From contig CANMSH010000004.1 of NCBI GenBank assembly GCA_947500525.1, forward strand, positions 1 to 64,000: a DNA stretch of 64,000 nucleotides, given 5' to 3'. Under the pieces are notes generated by a model, which was not told the origin of the DNA, ran no database searches, and was given only the letters and a program-made list of their open reading frames with translations. Source of the stretch: an uncultured Flavobacteriaceae bacterium (GTDB taxonomy: Bacteria; Bacteroidota; Bacteroidia; Flavobacteriales; Flavobacteriaceae). Positions 37,189-46,520 of this stretch are shown here, one piece after another. The position numbers and the translations under genes are program-made. How positions within the stretch are numbered: position 1 is the stretch's first letter; each line of letters begins with the position of its first letter.

Positions 37189-38295
37189 CTACCAATGTTT
37201 AGGTCTAGAAAATAGATTTGTCAAAACCAACCCAAATTGACTAAACACTAATAGAAAATCTAATATTGGTGCAACATAAGTTATATTTTTTTCATCTAAC
37301 TTTTTAGCTGAAGATTGAATTATGATGTAATGAACAGTCAGTCGTATAAAGATTAATATAGTTACAATCTGCCAGTTAAACGCCGAAGCAAGTAAAATTA
37401 TTGCTAGTGTCCAAAATAGAAATTGAGAACTATAAAAAAGACCTAATAAAAATTGATGCACGGGTTTGTAACTTGTGGATGTTGAAATGTGCCTTCTTTT
37501 TTGTCGAAACCAGTTTTTATATGATTTATTCGATAACGAAAGGGTATGACTTGATTTATGATAAGAAATATTCACGTTATTGGGAGTAGCGATTTCAGAA
37601 ATAAGTAAATCATCATCTCCAGACTTTATATGCTTATGACTGTTAAACCCATCGTGATTAGTAAATAACGATTTGCTGTAAGCTAAGTTTCTTCCAACTC
37701 CCATATAGGGAAGTCCTACAATCGTATATGAAAAATACTGGATGGCTGTAAGCAATGTTTCATAGCGAATTAATTTATTTAAAAATGAATGATCTATCGT
37801 TTCATAGGCCCCATAACCCAACACAATGTTTTTGGTTTTTGTAAAATGACTCATGATTTCTGAAATCCAATTTAGAGTTTTAGGTTTACAATCAGCATCT
37901 GTAAAAATTAAATGGTCATGAGAAGCCTTTTTAATACCTTCTGAAAGTGCATTTTTTTTATTGCCACTATAGGATAGAGTGAGTGGAATAGAGACAAGCT
38001 TTAAGTGTTTATGTTTTTTTTGAAGATCACTAATGATAGTTTCAGAATTGTCAGTGGATGCGTCGTTAACTAAAATGACTTCAAAAGTAGGGTAGTCTTG
38101 TTGCAATATAAGGGGTAAGTATCTTTTTAATTGCGAGGACTCATTTTTTGCTGCTATTATTACAGATACCGGAGTGTTTACAGAATGCTTGTTTGTTTGT
38201 TTTAGACCAACAAATTTTTTAAAAAGAATTAAATAAAAACTAAGTTGAACTATAACAGCTAAGAAAAAAGTATAAAAAAGAATCGTAAGTAGCAT
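37189..38295 (-). CDS. Membrane glycosyltransferase family 2
   Basis: A 368-residue enzyme with an N-terminal helix (residues 5-27), a GT2 Rossmann domain (PVSVIIAAKNESSQLKRYLP, LVNDASTDNSE, the DXD-like FTDADCKPK) and two or three C-terminal helices. The QKRRH segment (WFRQKRRHISTS) matches the QxxRW-like acceptor motif of processive GT2 enzymes. It probably builds a surface polysaccharide or glycolipid; sugar and acceptor are unknown. It starts the reverse run with the sigma and Nramp genes. Confidence 0.88.
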   Translation of the reverse strand: MLLTILFYTFFLAVIVQLSFYLILFKKFVGLKQTNKHSVNTPVSVIIAAKNESSQLKRYLPLILQQDYPTFEVILVNDASTDNSETIISDLQKKHKHLKLVSIPLTLSYSGNKKNALSEGIKKASHDHLIFTDADCKPKTLNWISEIMSHFTKTKNIVLGYGAYETIDHSFLNKLIRYETLLTAIQYFSYTIVGLPYMGVGRNLAYSKSLFTNHDGFNSHKHIKSGDDDLLISEIATPNNVNISYHKSSHTLSLSNKSYKNWFRQKRRHISTSTSYKPVHQFLLGLFYSSQFLFWTLAIILLASAFNWQIVTILIFIRLTVHYIIIQSSAKKLDEKNITYVAPILDFLLVFSQFGLVLTNLFSRPKHW

Positions 38296-38310
38296 TGGCT
38301 ACAAACTTAG

Positions 38311-38514
38311 TTAATTATGTTGAGGTTCTTTACAAGTATCGAATTGGTCAGGCGTTTTGCCACAGAAACCACAAGAATCTCCATCTTTATTAAGCATTGG
38401 ATTTTGACTGGCACAAGTACCAGCAAACTCACCGTCTTTCTTAGCCCATATTTTAATGGCAATTCCAGCAAATGCAAGCCCTAACAATGCTAATGTAATG
38501 AGTAGTAATTTCAT
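38311..38514 (-). CDS. Small Cys-rich membrane protein, 67 residues
   Basis: One N-terminal membrane helix (residues 3-22), then a basic KIWAKKDG stretch and a tail with four Cys (C34, C48, C51, C61) of the form GTCASxNPML...SCGFCGKTPDQFDTC. The pattern looks like a metal site or disulfides. Small proteins of this type are annotated only as 'membrane or secreted protein' in Flavobacteriia (recalled). It is 15 nt upstream of the GT2 gene on the same strand. Basic residues after the helix would favour the tail being cytoplasmic. Confidence 0.75.
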   Translation of the reverse strand: MKLLLITLALLGLAFAGIAIKIWAKKDGEFAGTCASQNPMLNKDGDSCGFCGKTPDQFDTCKEPQHN

Positions 38515-38648
38515 AAAAGAATTCTTTGAGGCAAAGATACAAAAAAGATATATGTTAACTAAAATAAGAAAATCGTATCTTGAAATTTTTGTGACTTAAC
38601 CTAATTGGTTGTGTCATAAGTATATCAATTAATTTAAACTTATATATT

Positions 38649-39335
38649 ATGAAAAAATATTTCGCAGAAGTATTCGGTACTTTTTGGTTAGTATTTGGTG
38701 GTTGTGGTAGTGCAATTTTTGCTGCTGCATTCCCAGATTTAGGAATCGGTTTTGCTGGTGTGGCCCTGGCTTTTGGTCTTACCGTTTTAACAATGGCTTA
38801 TGCAGTAGGTCATATCTCTGGAGGACACTTTAATCCAGCTGTATCGCTAGGATTATGGGCAGGTGGAAAGCATCCTACAAAAGAAATTTTACCGTACATT
38901 ATTGCACAATTAGTAGGTGCCGTTGTAGCGGCTGGAGCATTATATCTTATTGTTTCTGGAAAAAGTGATTTTACTGATATTGGTGGATTTGCCGCGAATG
39001 GTTATGCCGAATTATCTCCAGGAGGTTATTCAATGCAATCAGCATTTATAGCAGAATTTTTACTTACAATGTTCTTTTTGTTAATAATTTTGGGAAGTAC
39101 AAACGAGAGAGCACCGAAGGGATTTGCGCCAATTGCGATTGGATTGGGTCTTACTTTAATTCACTTAATAAGTATTCCTATTACAAATACATCTGTAAAC
39201 CCCGCGCGTTCTATGAGTCAAGCGTTGTTTGCTGGAGGAGAATACCTCACGCAATCATGGTTGTTTTGGGTTGCACCTATTGCAGGAGCTATTGTAGCTG
39301 GACTTATTCATAAGGCGCTGTTTGATAAAGAATAA
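38649..39335 (+). CDS. aqpZ: Aquaporin Z
   Basis: A 228-residue channel with six helices and two NPA half-helices: N62-P-A64 (HFNPAVS) and N184-P-A186 (TSVNPARS). The water-selective filter residues of E. coli AqpZ are matched (F42, H172, T181, R187), so it should conduct water rather than glycerol. It has its own terminator (39360-39391) before the sulfatase cluster. Confidence 0.95.
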   Translation: MKKYFAEVFGTFWLVFGGCGSAIFAAAFPDLGIGFAGVALAFGLTVLTMAYAVGHISGGHFNPAVSLGLWAGGKHPTKEILPYIIAQLVGAVVAAGALYLIVSGKSDFTDIGGFAANGYAELSPGGYSMQSAFIAEFLLTMFFLLIILGSTNERAPKGFAPIAIGLGLTLIHLISIPITNTSVNPARSMSQALFAGGEYLTQSWLFWVAPIAGAIVAGLIHKALFDKE

Positions 39336-39359
39336 AGGATTAATTTTTTAATATTCTAG

Positions 39360-39391
39360 AGCCTCTCATGAATGGGAGGCTTTTATTTTTT
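39360..39391 (+). terminator. Intrinsic terminator of aqpZ
   Basis: AGCCTC...GAGGCT with inner CAT/ATG pairing (39360-39381), followed by TTTTATTTTTT. It separates aqpZ from the sulfatase cluster. Confidence 0.83.
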
Positions 39392-39445
39392 AATACTATA
39401 TTAAACCTTAGATCGTTTTAATAGTCCAAATGGAAATAAAATTAT

Positions 39446-40765
39446 ATGTTTTCGAAACTATTGAAGCTTTTTATATTAGTAATTGTATTAATTTCTTGTA
39501 GTAGCGAGGTGTCTCAAGATTCTAATACATTGTCTGAGGAAAACCCATTGCAGACTAAGACTAATATTTTACTAATTATTGCAGATGATATGGGACTAGA
39601 TGCTACTCCTGGATATAATATTGGTAGCGAAAAGCCCACCATGCCAAATCTTCAAAGAATGATTGATAATGGTATCAGGTTTAATAATTTATGGTCATAC
39701 CCTACATGCACACCGACGCGATCAAGCATATTAACTGGCAAATATGGATTTCGTACGAACGTAATGAAAGTGGATGATCCATTATCAACGTCCGAAGTTT
39801 CAATTCAAAAACATTTGGATATTAATGATGCAGGCTATAGTCATGCTGTAATAGGTAAATGGCACTTGTCAAGAGATGCTCAACATCCTTCGGATATGGG
39901 TATTGGATATTACGCAGGCTTATTAAGTGGAGGAGTACAATCATATACCAATTGGAATTTTATTGAGAATGGTCAAACAAGTAATTCGTCAGAATATACT
40001 ACTTCAAAATTTACAGATTTAGCTATAGATTGGATAGATGATCAAACGCGGCCATGGTTTTTGTGGTTAGCATATAATGCCCCACATACTCCTTTTCATT
40101 TACCTCCAACCAATTTACACTCTCGAGGATCATTACCTTCAGATGCAGTAAGTATAGACGCAAATCCATTACCTTACTATATGGCTATGTTAGAAGCTAT
40201 GGATACTGAAATTGGAAGATTGTTAAATTCATTATCTGAAGAAGAGGCAGAAAATACGATAATAATTTTCATTGGCGATAACGGAACCCCAAACCAAGTT
40301 GCACAAGAATATGCTGGTCAACGAGCAAAGGGCAGTGTATATCAAGGCGGAGTAAATGTGCCAATGATAGTTTCAGGTAAAAATGTATCACGCGTAAATC
40401 AAATAGAAGATGCGCTCTTAAATACTACTGATATTTTTGCAACTATTGCTGACATCGCAGAAACAGGTACTGTTGAAATAAATGACAGCAAAAGTTTTAA
40501 AGAATTATTTACTGTACCTAACATGAATTTTAGAAATTATGTCTATACCGAAATAGGTAAAACAACAGGAGGGTCTGACTACACGATTAGGAATAACACT
40601 CATAAATATATTCGTTTTGAAAATGGGAATGAAGCCTTTTATAATTTAAGCAACAATCCTTTGGAGAACCCTAATCTTTTAAATCAAAATCAATTGCCCT
40701 TAAGTCCTAGTGATAGTGCGATTAAAGATGAATTAACAAATGAATTAAATTCAATTAGACAATAA
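39446..40765 (+). CDS. Sulfatase lipoprotein (type I, CxPxR)
   Basis: A 439-residue formylglycine-dependent sulfatase. Lipobox ISC (Cys18) predicts a lipid-anchored protein. Metal Asp residues D47-D48 (IIADDMG), the modification site C88-T-P-T-R92, and the later IGDNGTPN metal motif are all present. The Cys-type CxPxR sequon can be matured by FGE or anaerobic maturases. Length is at the low end of the family. It heads a tight cluster with the YHYH, MORN and SCO-like genes. The sulfated substrate is unknown. Confidence 0.92.
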   Translation: MFSKLLKLFILVIVLISCSSEVSQDSNTLSEENPLQTKTNILLIIADDMGLDATPGYNIGSEKPTMPNLQRMIDNGIRFNNLWSYPTCTPTRSSILTGKYGFRTNVMKVDDPLSTSEVSIQKHLDINDAGYSHAVIGKWHLSRDAQHPSDMGIGYYAGLLSGGVQSYTNWNFIENGQTSNSSEYTTSKFTDLAIDWIDDQTRPWFLWLAYNAPHTPFHLPPTNLHSRGSLPSDAVSIDANPLPYYMAMLEAMDTEIGRLLNSLSEEEAENTIIIFIGDNGTPNQVAQEYAGQRAKGSVYQGGVNVPMIVSGKNVSRVNQIEDALLNTTDIFATIADIAETGTVEINDSKSFKELFTVPNMNFRNYVYTEIGKTTGGSDYTIRNNTHKYIRFENGNEAFYNLSNNPLENPNLLNQNQLPLSPSDSAIKDELTNELNSIRQ

Positions 40766-40793
40766 TCAATGTAACTAATTAAATTAATAAAGA

Positions 40794-41573
40794 ATGAAAG
40801 AATATAAATTGACTAAAGTATCAGTAAGCATATTGTTCATGTTCGGGTTTTTGCTGTCGTGTAGTTCAAATGATGCTGGTAATAGTGAAGGAGAATTGGA
40901 CAATGTTGGGAATAATACAGATTATGACATTACAACAGTTTTATCAAAATTCGATGGTATAGAGGCAGTCTCGTATGAAGTTAACGGTAATACAGTAACC
41001 ATTAATACTACCGATTTGCCCAATCATACAAGTCCATATTGGCCTACAAATAATCCTTTGTACGAAGCTTATAATGGTACAAATGCGAATTGGAGGCAAA
41101 ATCCGAACTCAATAGGTGAGCAAAATATAACGTTTACGATTTCCTTAAACCCTTCAGAAGCGATAAACAAAGAGGCAACACCAATGGGCCCCATTGGAAT
41201 TGCAAGAAATGGTGTTATCTTTTTTAATCAGTACGCAGCTGGGGGAGCTGCTTTAACGAATGAAATTGATTCATTCGATCAATGGTATGGTCATCCTGCT
41301 GGAACACAATATCATTATCATATTGAACCAACTTTTCTAACACAAGAATTTGGTGATGATGCTTTTCTTGGCTTGTTAGCCGATGGATTCCCAGTGTATG
41401 GTCCGGTCGAAAACGGCATACGACTGTCAAATTCTGATTTAGATGAATTTCATGGTCATACTTCAGTTACACCCGATTTTCCTGAAGGAATTTATCATTA
41501 TCATATAACAGATGCGGATCCATATATAAACGGTAATGGTTTTTTTGGGACGCCAGGAAATATATCTCGATAA
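40794..41573 (+). CDS. YHYH-domain lipoprotein
   Basis: A 259-residue protein, lipobox LLSC (Cys23) followed by SSNDA. The YHYH domain is clear: the motif occurs twice, at residues 173-176 (TQYHYHIEP) and 234-237 (GIYHYHITD), with GFPVYGPVENG between. The conserved His/Tyr pairs suggest a metal site, but the family has no known function. It sits 28 nt after the sulfatase and 2 nt before the MORN gene, in one likely operon with an SCO-like copper protein. Confidence 0.92.
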   Translation: MKEYKLTKVSVSILFMFGFLLSCSSNDAGNSEGELDNVGNNTDYDITTVLSKFDGIEAVSYEVNGNTVTINTTDLPNHTSPYWPTNNPLYEAYNGTNANWRQNPNSIGEQNITFTISLNPSEAINKEATPMGPIGIARNGVIFFNQYAAGGAALTNEIDSFDQWYGHPAGTQYHYHIEPTFLTQEFGDDAFLGLLADGFPVYGPVENGIRLSNSDLDEFHGHTSVTPDFPEGIYHYHITDADPYINGNGFFGTPGNISR

Positions 41574-41575
41574 TT

Positions 41576-42148
41576 TTGAAAAACCTATTTCTTTTATTTA
41601 TCGGATTTTGTCTATTGTTTTCTTGTCAAGAACGTAACGTGCTTGTTGTAGACAAGAAAGATTCTGGTCTTGTTTTAAAAAATGGTCAGTTATTTTACCA
41701 AGATGAGTTACTTGATGGAATTGTATTAGATAATAATAGGCTAAGTCAAACGAAAAAAAGAACTTCATTTAAGAAAGGACGAAAACATGGGCAAGAAATT
41801 AAGGTCTTTTTGAATGATTCTTTGGCTGAATTAAGAATGTATCATAGAGGAATAAAAGTAGGGGTTCATGAAGGATGGTGGTCAAATGGATATAAAAAAT
41901 TTGAATATTATTTTAATGAAAAAGGATTTCATCATGGAAGCCTAAAAGAGTGGCATGCGAATGGGAAACTTTCAAGGAGCTTTAACTTCAAAGACGGTAA
42001 AGAAGAAGGTAGCCAGAAAATATGGAATGAAAATGGTAAAATAACTTCGAATTATGTAACATATAATAATGATCGCTATGGATTAATAGGTTTGAAAAAA
42101 TGTTATACAGTAACTGAAAATCGTAACACATCAAAATTTTTAAAATGA
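41576..42148 (+). CDS. MORN-variant repeat lipoprotein
   Basis: A 190-residue protein, lipobox FSC near residue 17. Three to four MORN-2-like repeats are visible: GVHEGWWSNGYKKFEYYFNE, GSLKEWHANGKLSRSFNFKD, GSQKIWNENGKITSNYVTYN. These form an extended beta scaffold and are common in Bacteroidota surface or periplasmic proteins. The start is TTG 41576, only 2 nt after the YHYH stop. Its stop overlaps the next start as ATGA. Family names mentioning 'antitoxin' (YwqK) are misleading here. Confidence 0.85.
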   Translation: MKNLFLLFIGFCLLFSCQERNVLVVDKKDSGLVLKNGQLFYQDELLDGIVLDNNRLSQTKKRTSFKKGRKHGQEIKVFLNDSLAELRMYHRGIKVGVHEGWWSNGYKKFEYYFNEKGFHHGSLKEWHANGKLSRSFNFKDGKEEGSQKIWNENGKITSNYVTYNNDRYGLIGLKKCYTVTENRNTSKFLK

Positions 42149-42783
42149 AAAACCTACGTTACTTATTTTTATTGCTATTGATTATCTCATGCAAAAAAGA
42201 AAATGACATTAATATTCAAGAGAAAGAAACAGGTTCTTTACCATATTTCGATTCTGCTGATTTTACGCCTCAATGGACTAAAGGAACGCATCGAATACCT
42301 CAATTTTCATTTGTGAATCAAAACGGAAGAACGATTACAAATAAAGATTACGCAGGTCATATTTACGTTGCAGATTTTTTCTTTACTACCTGCCCCGGAA
42401 TTTGCCCAAAGTTAACTAAGAATATGAATATTCTTCAGGATTTTTATAAAGATGATAGTGGAATTTTATTATTGTCACATTCGGTAATGCCCTGGGTAGA
42501 TACCATCGAAAAATTGAAAGAATATGAGTTGAACAATAATGTGAACTCCGAAAAATGGAATTTAGTAACGGGAGATAAGAATGAATTATATAATATTGCT
42601 AGAAACGGTTATTTTGCTGATGAAGATTTTAAAAAAACAAAAGATGAAAGCGAATTTATACATACCGAAAACTTTATTCTCGTAGATGGACAAGGTTATA
42701 TCAGAGGCGTTTATAACGGCACTCTAAAATTTGATTTAGAACGCCTTAAAAGGCATATTTTAATTCTGAAAAAAGAATCATAA
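42145..42783 (+). CDS. SCO1/SenC-family lipoprotein
   Basis: A 212-residue protein, lipobox IISC (Cys16). The thioredoxin-like fold carries the copper motif C83-PGI-C87 (FFTTCPGICPKL) and distal His H173 (EFIHTENF), so all three Cu ligands are kept. SCO proteins load copper into cytochrome oxidase or act as thiol-disulfide reductases. ATG 42145 overlaps the MORN stop (ATGA), implying translational coupling. No oxidase genes are close, so the partner may be the YHYH protein or another metalloenzyme. Confidence 0.93.
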   Translation: MKNLRYLFLLLLIISCKKENDINIQEKETGSLPYFDSADFTPQWTKGTHRIPQFSFVNQNGRTITNKDYAGHIYVADFFFTTCPGICPKLTKNMNILQDFYKDDSGILLLSHSVMPWVDTIEKLKEYELNNNVNSEKWNLVTGDKNELYNIARNGYFADEDFKKTKDESEFIHTENFILVDGQGYIRGVYNGTLKFDLERLKRHILILKKES

Positions 42784-42802
42784 CAACGTAGGAGATAAAA
42801 TT

Positions 42803-43810
42803 CTATAAAATATTTACTTCCGCTTCAAGTTGAATCTCGAATTTTTCGAAAACTGTTTTTTGTATTCTTTTCGAAAGTTCAAAAATTTCTTGCCCAGTTG
42901 CATTGTCATAATTAACCAGTACTAATGCCTGTTTTTTATGAACACCTGCGTCACCAAACCGCTTACCTTTAAACCCACATTGTTCTACCAACCAACCTGC
43001 AGGTACTTTTACTTCGGTGTCTGAAGTTATATAATGAGGCACTTCAGGATATTTATGCTGTAATTGTCTAAATTGATGTTTTAAAATGACAGGATTTTTA
43101 AAGAAGCTACCACTATTCCCAATTTCTTTAGGATCAGGTAACTTACTTTGCCTAATTGCTATCACAGCATTGGAGATGTCTTTTATCGTTGGATTTTTGA
43201 TTTTTTCTTTTTCCAATTCTGATTGAATGGCCCCATAAGAACTATTCAAAATATGTGTTTCTCTAGTTAGTTTAAAAGTAACGCTGGTAATAATATATTT
43301 GCCTTTTAGTTCATTTTTAAAAACCGAATTCCGATAGCCAAAAGAGCAGGATTCATTTGAAAAAGTTACAAGATTTCCAGTTGCAATTTCTAGAGCCTCT
43401 AATTCATGCATCGAATCTTTTAATTCAACTCCATAAGCTCCAATGTTTTGTATCGGAGAAGTGCCGACGTTTCCTGGAATTAAAGACATGTTTTCTAAAC
43501 CTCCAAAATTGCGATCTATACACCATAGTACAAATTCATGCCAATTTTCTCCGGCGTTTACCTTGATAAATACGTCATTATCTTCTTGTTTAACTATTTC
43601 AATACCCTTAATATTTAGATAAATAACTAGTTTTTCTATGTTTTTGGTAAGTAGTAAATTACTACCACCACTAAGAATGAAAAAATCGGATTGGTTATCA
43701 ACAACGCTTTTTAAATCACTTATAGCATTGATTTCAATAAAAGATGATGCCTTTACATCAATACCAAAAGTATTGTAATTTTTGAGAGATATGTTTTTTA
43801 GAATTTGCAT
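42803..43810 (-). CDS. murB: UDP-N-acetylenolpyruvoylglucosamine reductase
   Basis: A 335-residue FAD enzyme that makes UDP-MurNAc for peptidoglycan. FAD-binding block FFILSGGSNLLLT, then the type I MurB features: Y159-R160 (SFGYRNSVF), Ser235 proton donor (GNSGSFFKNP) and a C-terminal Glu (LEAEVNIL). The start overlaps the aminotransferase stop by one base (TAATG), so the two are coupled. Confidence 0.95.
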   Translation of the reverse strand: MQILKNISLKNYNTFGIDVKASSFIEINAISDLKSVVDNQSDFFILSGGSNLLLTKNIEKLVIYLNIKGIEIVKQEDNDVFIKVNAGENWHEFVLWCIDRNFGGLENMSLIPGNVGTSPIQNIGAYGVELKDSMHELEALEIATGNLVTFSNESCSFGYRNSVFKNELKGKYIITSVTFKLTRETHILNSSYGAIQSELEKEKIKNPTIKDISNAVIAIRQSKLPDPKEIGNSGSFFKNPVILKHQFRQLQHKYPEVPHYITSDTEVKVPAGWLVEQCGFKGKRFGDAGVHKKQALVLVNYDNATGQEIFELSKRIQKTVFEKFEIQLEAEVNIL

Positions 43811-45000
43811 TAAGCAGTGTAGGTTTTTAAGGCTTCTTTTAAGATAGTTACTGAACTAATTAGGTCTTCTTTTTGAAGCACGTATGCAATACGAACTTGA
43901 TTTAAACCCAAACCTTTTGTAGAATAAAATCCAGCTGCTGGCGCCACCATAATAGTTTCATTATTATAGTTGAATTTTTCTAATAACCATTGTGCAAAAT
44001 GATCGGTGTTTTCTACGGGTAATTCAGCAATACAATAAAACGCTCCTTTTGGCGAGGCTACTTTTACACCTTCAATTTTTTGCAATGCTCTAATTAATGT
44101 GTCTCTTCGCTCAACATACTCTTCTATCACATCATCAAAATAACTTTGAGGAGTTTCTAATGCGGCCTCACTAGCGATCAAAGCATATGTAGGTGGGCTT
44201 AATCTTGCTTGGGCAAATTTTAAAGCAGTACTTATTACTTCTTTGTTTTTTGAAACGATACAACCAATTCGTGCACCGCACATGCTATAGCGTTTAGATA
44301 CAGAATCTATAACGATTGCATTTTCTTCGATTGATGATTCCTGTAAAATAGAATAGTGTGTTAACCCTTCATAGGCAAACTCTCTGTAAACTTCATCGGC
44401 AATGAGAAAAAGATCATGTTTTTTAACCAACATCGCAAGTTTTTGTATCTCTTCTTTAGAATACAAATAACCGGTTGGGTTCCCGGGATTACAAATAAGA
44501 ATTGCTTTTGTTTTGACCGTAATTAATTTCTCAAAATCTTCAATAGGAGGTAGGGCAAAATTATCCTCTATTTTTGAAACAACAGGCACAACTTTAACAC
44601 CCGAAGCTGTAGAAAAACCATTGTAATTTGCATAAAAGGGTTCAGGAATAATGACTTCATCATCTATATCCATAATACTGCCAAATGTAAATAGCAAAGC
44701 TTCACTTCCACCAGTGGTGGCAATAATATCATGCGCATTTACCATAATGTCATTTTTAGCATAATAGTCGGCGAGTTTAATTCGATATTCTTCAGAACCT
44801 TCACTTCTGGCATACGCTAATACCTCTAAGTTATTATTCTTGATAGCATTGAGTGCTACTTGTGGTGTTTTTATATCTGGTTGCCCGATATTTAAATGAT
44901 ATACTTTAGTACCACGTTTTTTAGCATCTTCTGCGTATGGAACTAATTTTCGAATTGGAGACTCGGGCATTGCAATACCCTTTAACGATATCTTTGGCAT
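43810..45000 (-). CDS. Class I/II PLP-dependent aminotransferase
   Basis: A 396-residue fold type I aminotransferase. Motifs: GQPD substrate loop, ATTGGSEAL, NPGNPTG, ADEVYREFAYEG, Schiff-base Lys236 (IDSVSKRYSMCG) and an Arg in NQVRIAYV. It resembles aspartate or kynurenine-type aminotransferases. Start ATG 45000 (MPKISLKGIAMPESPIRKL) suits the family better than ATG 45027, which adds MLSNTIVAN. It is translationally coupled to murB. Confidence 0.93.
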   Translation of the reverse strand: MPKISLKGIAMPESPIRKLVPYAEDAKKRGTKVYHLNIGQPDIKTPQVALNAIKNNNLEVLAYARSEGSEEYRIKLADYYAKNDIMVNAHDIIATTGGSEALLFTFGSIMDIDDEVIIPEPFYANYNGFSTASGVKVVPVVSKIEDNFALPPIEDFEKLITVKTKAILICNPGNPTGYLYSKEEIQKLAMLVKKHDLFLIADEVYREFAYEGLTHYSILQESSIEENAIVIDSVSKRYSMCGARIGCIVSKNKEVISTALKFAQARLSPPTYALIASEAALETPQSYFDDVIEEYVERRDTLIRALQKIEGVKVASPKGAFYCIAELPVENTDHFAQWLLEKFNYNNETIMVAPAAGFYSTKGLGLNQVRIAYVLQKEDLISSVTILKEALKTYTA

Positions 45001-45146
45001 GTTTGCTACAATTGTATTAGACAACAAATTTGCGAAAATTATTTCAATGAAATTACAACAATGTAAAGATTTCTAGAATGTTAATTTATGCTAAAAAAAA
45101 CAAGAGCCACTATAATTTTTGTAAGTTTAAGTTACTAACTTAATTT

Positions 45147-46475
45147 ATGCTTGAGCGGTTAAAAATATTGCCTGTTTTTTTCTTGTTTTTTTGTTGCATG
45201 TTTAAAGTACATGCCCAAGATAAATTTCAAATTGTAGGAAAAAGTAAACATCATTCACTATCATTTAAAATGATTAATAATTTAATCATTATACCTATTG
45301 AGGTCAATGGTAGTAAATTAAATTTCTTATTGGATACTGGAGTTGATAATTCGATTATGTTCAATTTGAGCGTCGAAGATTCTTTAAAGTTGAAAGATAC
45401 CGAGAAAATTAAGCTACGAGGTTTAGGTACAGGAGAATATATTGATGCTATTAAATCTCGAAAAAATTTTTTTAGTATCGGTAAGATAAAAAATGGAGAT
45501 CACCTTATTTATTTAATTCCCAGTAAAGACTTCGATTTTTCTTCAAAAATGGGAATGACGATTAATGGAATTATTGGGGGCGATTTATTTCGAGATTTTA
45601 TTGTTGACATCAATTATTCATCTAAGCGAATTAAGTTTTATGACCCTAAAAAATATAGTTATAAAGATTGCAGAAAATGTCAGTCGTTTGATTTGCATTT
45701 TTATAAAAATAAACCCTACTTGTATCTCGATGTTGAGTTGTCTCCCTCAGAAAGAATAGATGCCAAATTACTCATAGACCTTGGAGGTAGTGATGCACTT
45801 TGGTTATTTGATAAATCGAGTGATAAAATAAATATACCCGAAAAGTATTTTGAAGATTATTTAGGGAAAGGTTTAAGTGGAGATATTTATGGAAAAAGAA
45901 GTAAAATTGATAAAATATCTTTGGGTAATTACATATTTACTAGTGCCAATGTAGCGTACCCAGATTCTACTTCTATTGAAAACGTGTATTTACATAAAGA
46001 GCGAAATGGAACTTTAGGGTCTGAGATATTAAAAAGATTTCGCTTGATTATTGACTATCCAGGAGAGAAAATTGTTTTCAAAAATCCCTCAAGTTATTTT
46101 AATGACCCATTTGTATATAATATGAGTGGTTTAGAAATGGCTTATAATGGCAGTATGATTGTGCCCGAAAGAAAATCAAGTTTATTAAAAGGAGATGAAG
46201 GAGGTTCGTCGACCGTTCAAATACTATACAGTTATGTATATGCTTTAAAAACATCATATATCATTTCTGAAGTACGAAAAGATTCTCCTGCTGATAAAGC
46301 TGGTTTAAAACCTAAAGATGTGGTGATGCGAATTAATAATAGACCTGCTTATAATTTTAAATTAGAAGAAATCATTCATATGTTTTCGACAAAAGAAGGA
46401 AAAAGAATTAAACTGAACGTCATGCGAAACGGAGTAGATTTAACATTTAGTTTTAAACTAAAGAAAATTATATAA
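45147..46475 (+). CDS. Retropepsin-like aspartyl protease with PDZ domain
   Basis: A 442-residue protein with a signal peptide cut near VHAQ. First aspartyl motif LLDTG (D63), second at about residue 206 as LLIDLGGSDAL, where Thr of DTG is replaced by Leu. A PDZ domain follows (ISEVRKDSPADKAGLKPKDVVMRINNRPAY..., residues 355-440). The two-lobe layout in one chain looks like a periplasmic protease of the aspartyl/retropepsin type; whether lobe 2 is active is unclear. Confidence 0.85.
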   Translation: MLERLKILPVFFLFFCCMFKVHAQDKFQIVGKSKHHSLSFKMINNLIIIPIEVNGSKLNFLLDTGVDNSIMFNLSVEDSLKLKDTEKIKLRGLGTGEYIDAIKSRKNFFSIGKIKNGDHLIYLIPSKDFDFSSKMGMTINGIIGGDLFRDFIVDINYSSKRIKFYDPKKYSYKDCRKCQSFDLHFYKNKPYLYLDVELSPSERIDAKLLIDLGGSDALWLFDKSSDKINIPEKYFEDYLGKGLSGDIYGKRSKIDKISLGNYIFTSANVAYPDSTSIENVYLHKERNGTLGSEILKRFRLIIDYPGEKIVFKNPSSYFNDPFVYNMSGLEMAYNGSMIVPERKSSLLKGDEGGSSTVQILYSYVYALKTSYIISEVRKDSPADKAGLKPKDVVMRINNRPAYNFKLEEIIHMFSTKEGKRIKLNVMRNGVDLTFSFKLKKII

Positions 46476-46504
46476 AAAAAGCGACTCAACGAGTCGCTTT
46501 TTTA
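46474..46504. terminator. Bidirectional terminator
   Basis: AAAAAAGCGACTC (46475-46487) pairs perfectly with GAGTCGCTTTTTT (46491-46503) over a 3-nt loop, between convergent genes; A and T tracts suit both strands. Confidence 0.9.
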
Positions 46505-46520
46505 TCTTTTGTTAGGTATT

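Noticed and set aside
41576-42148. Antitoxin of a toxin-antitoxin pair (YwqK label)
   Set aside because: The protein has only MORN-type repeats and a lipobox, and there is no toxin gene beside it.
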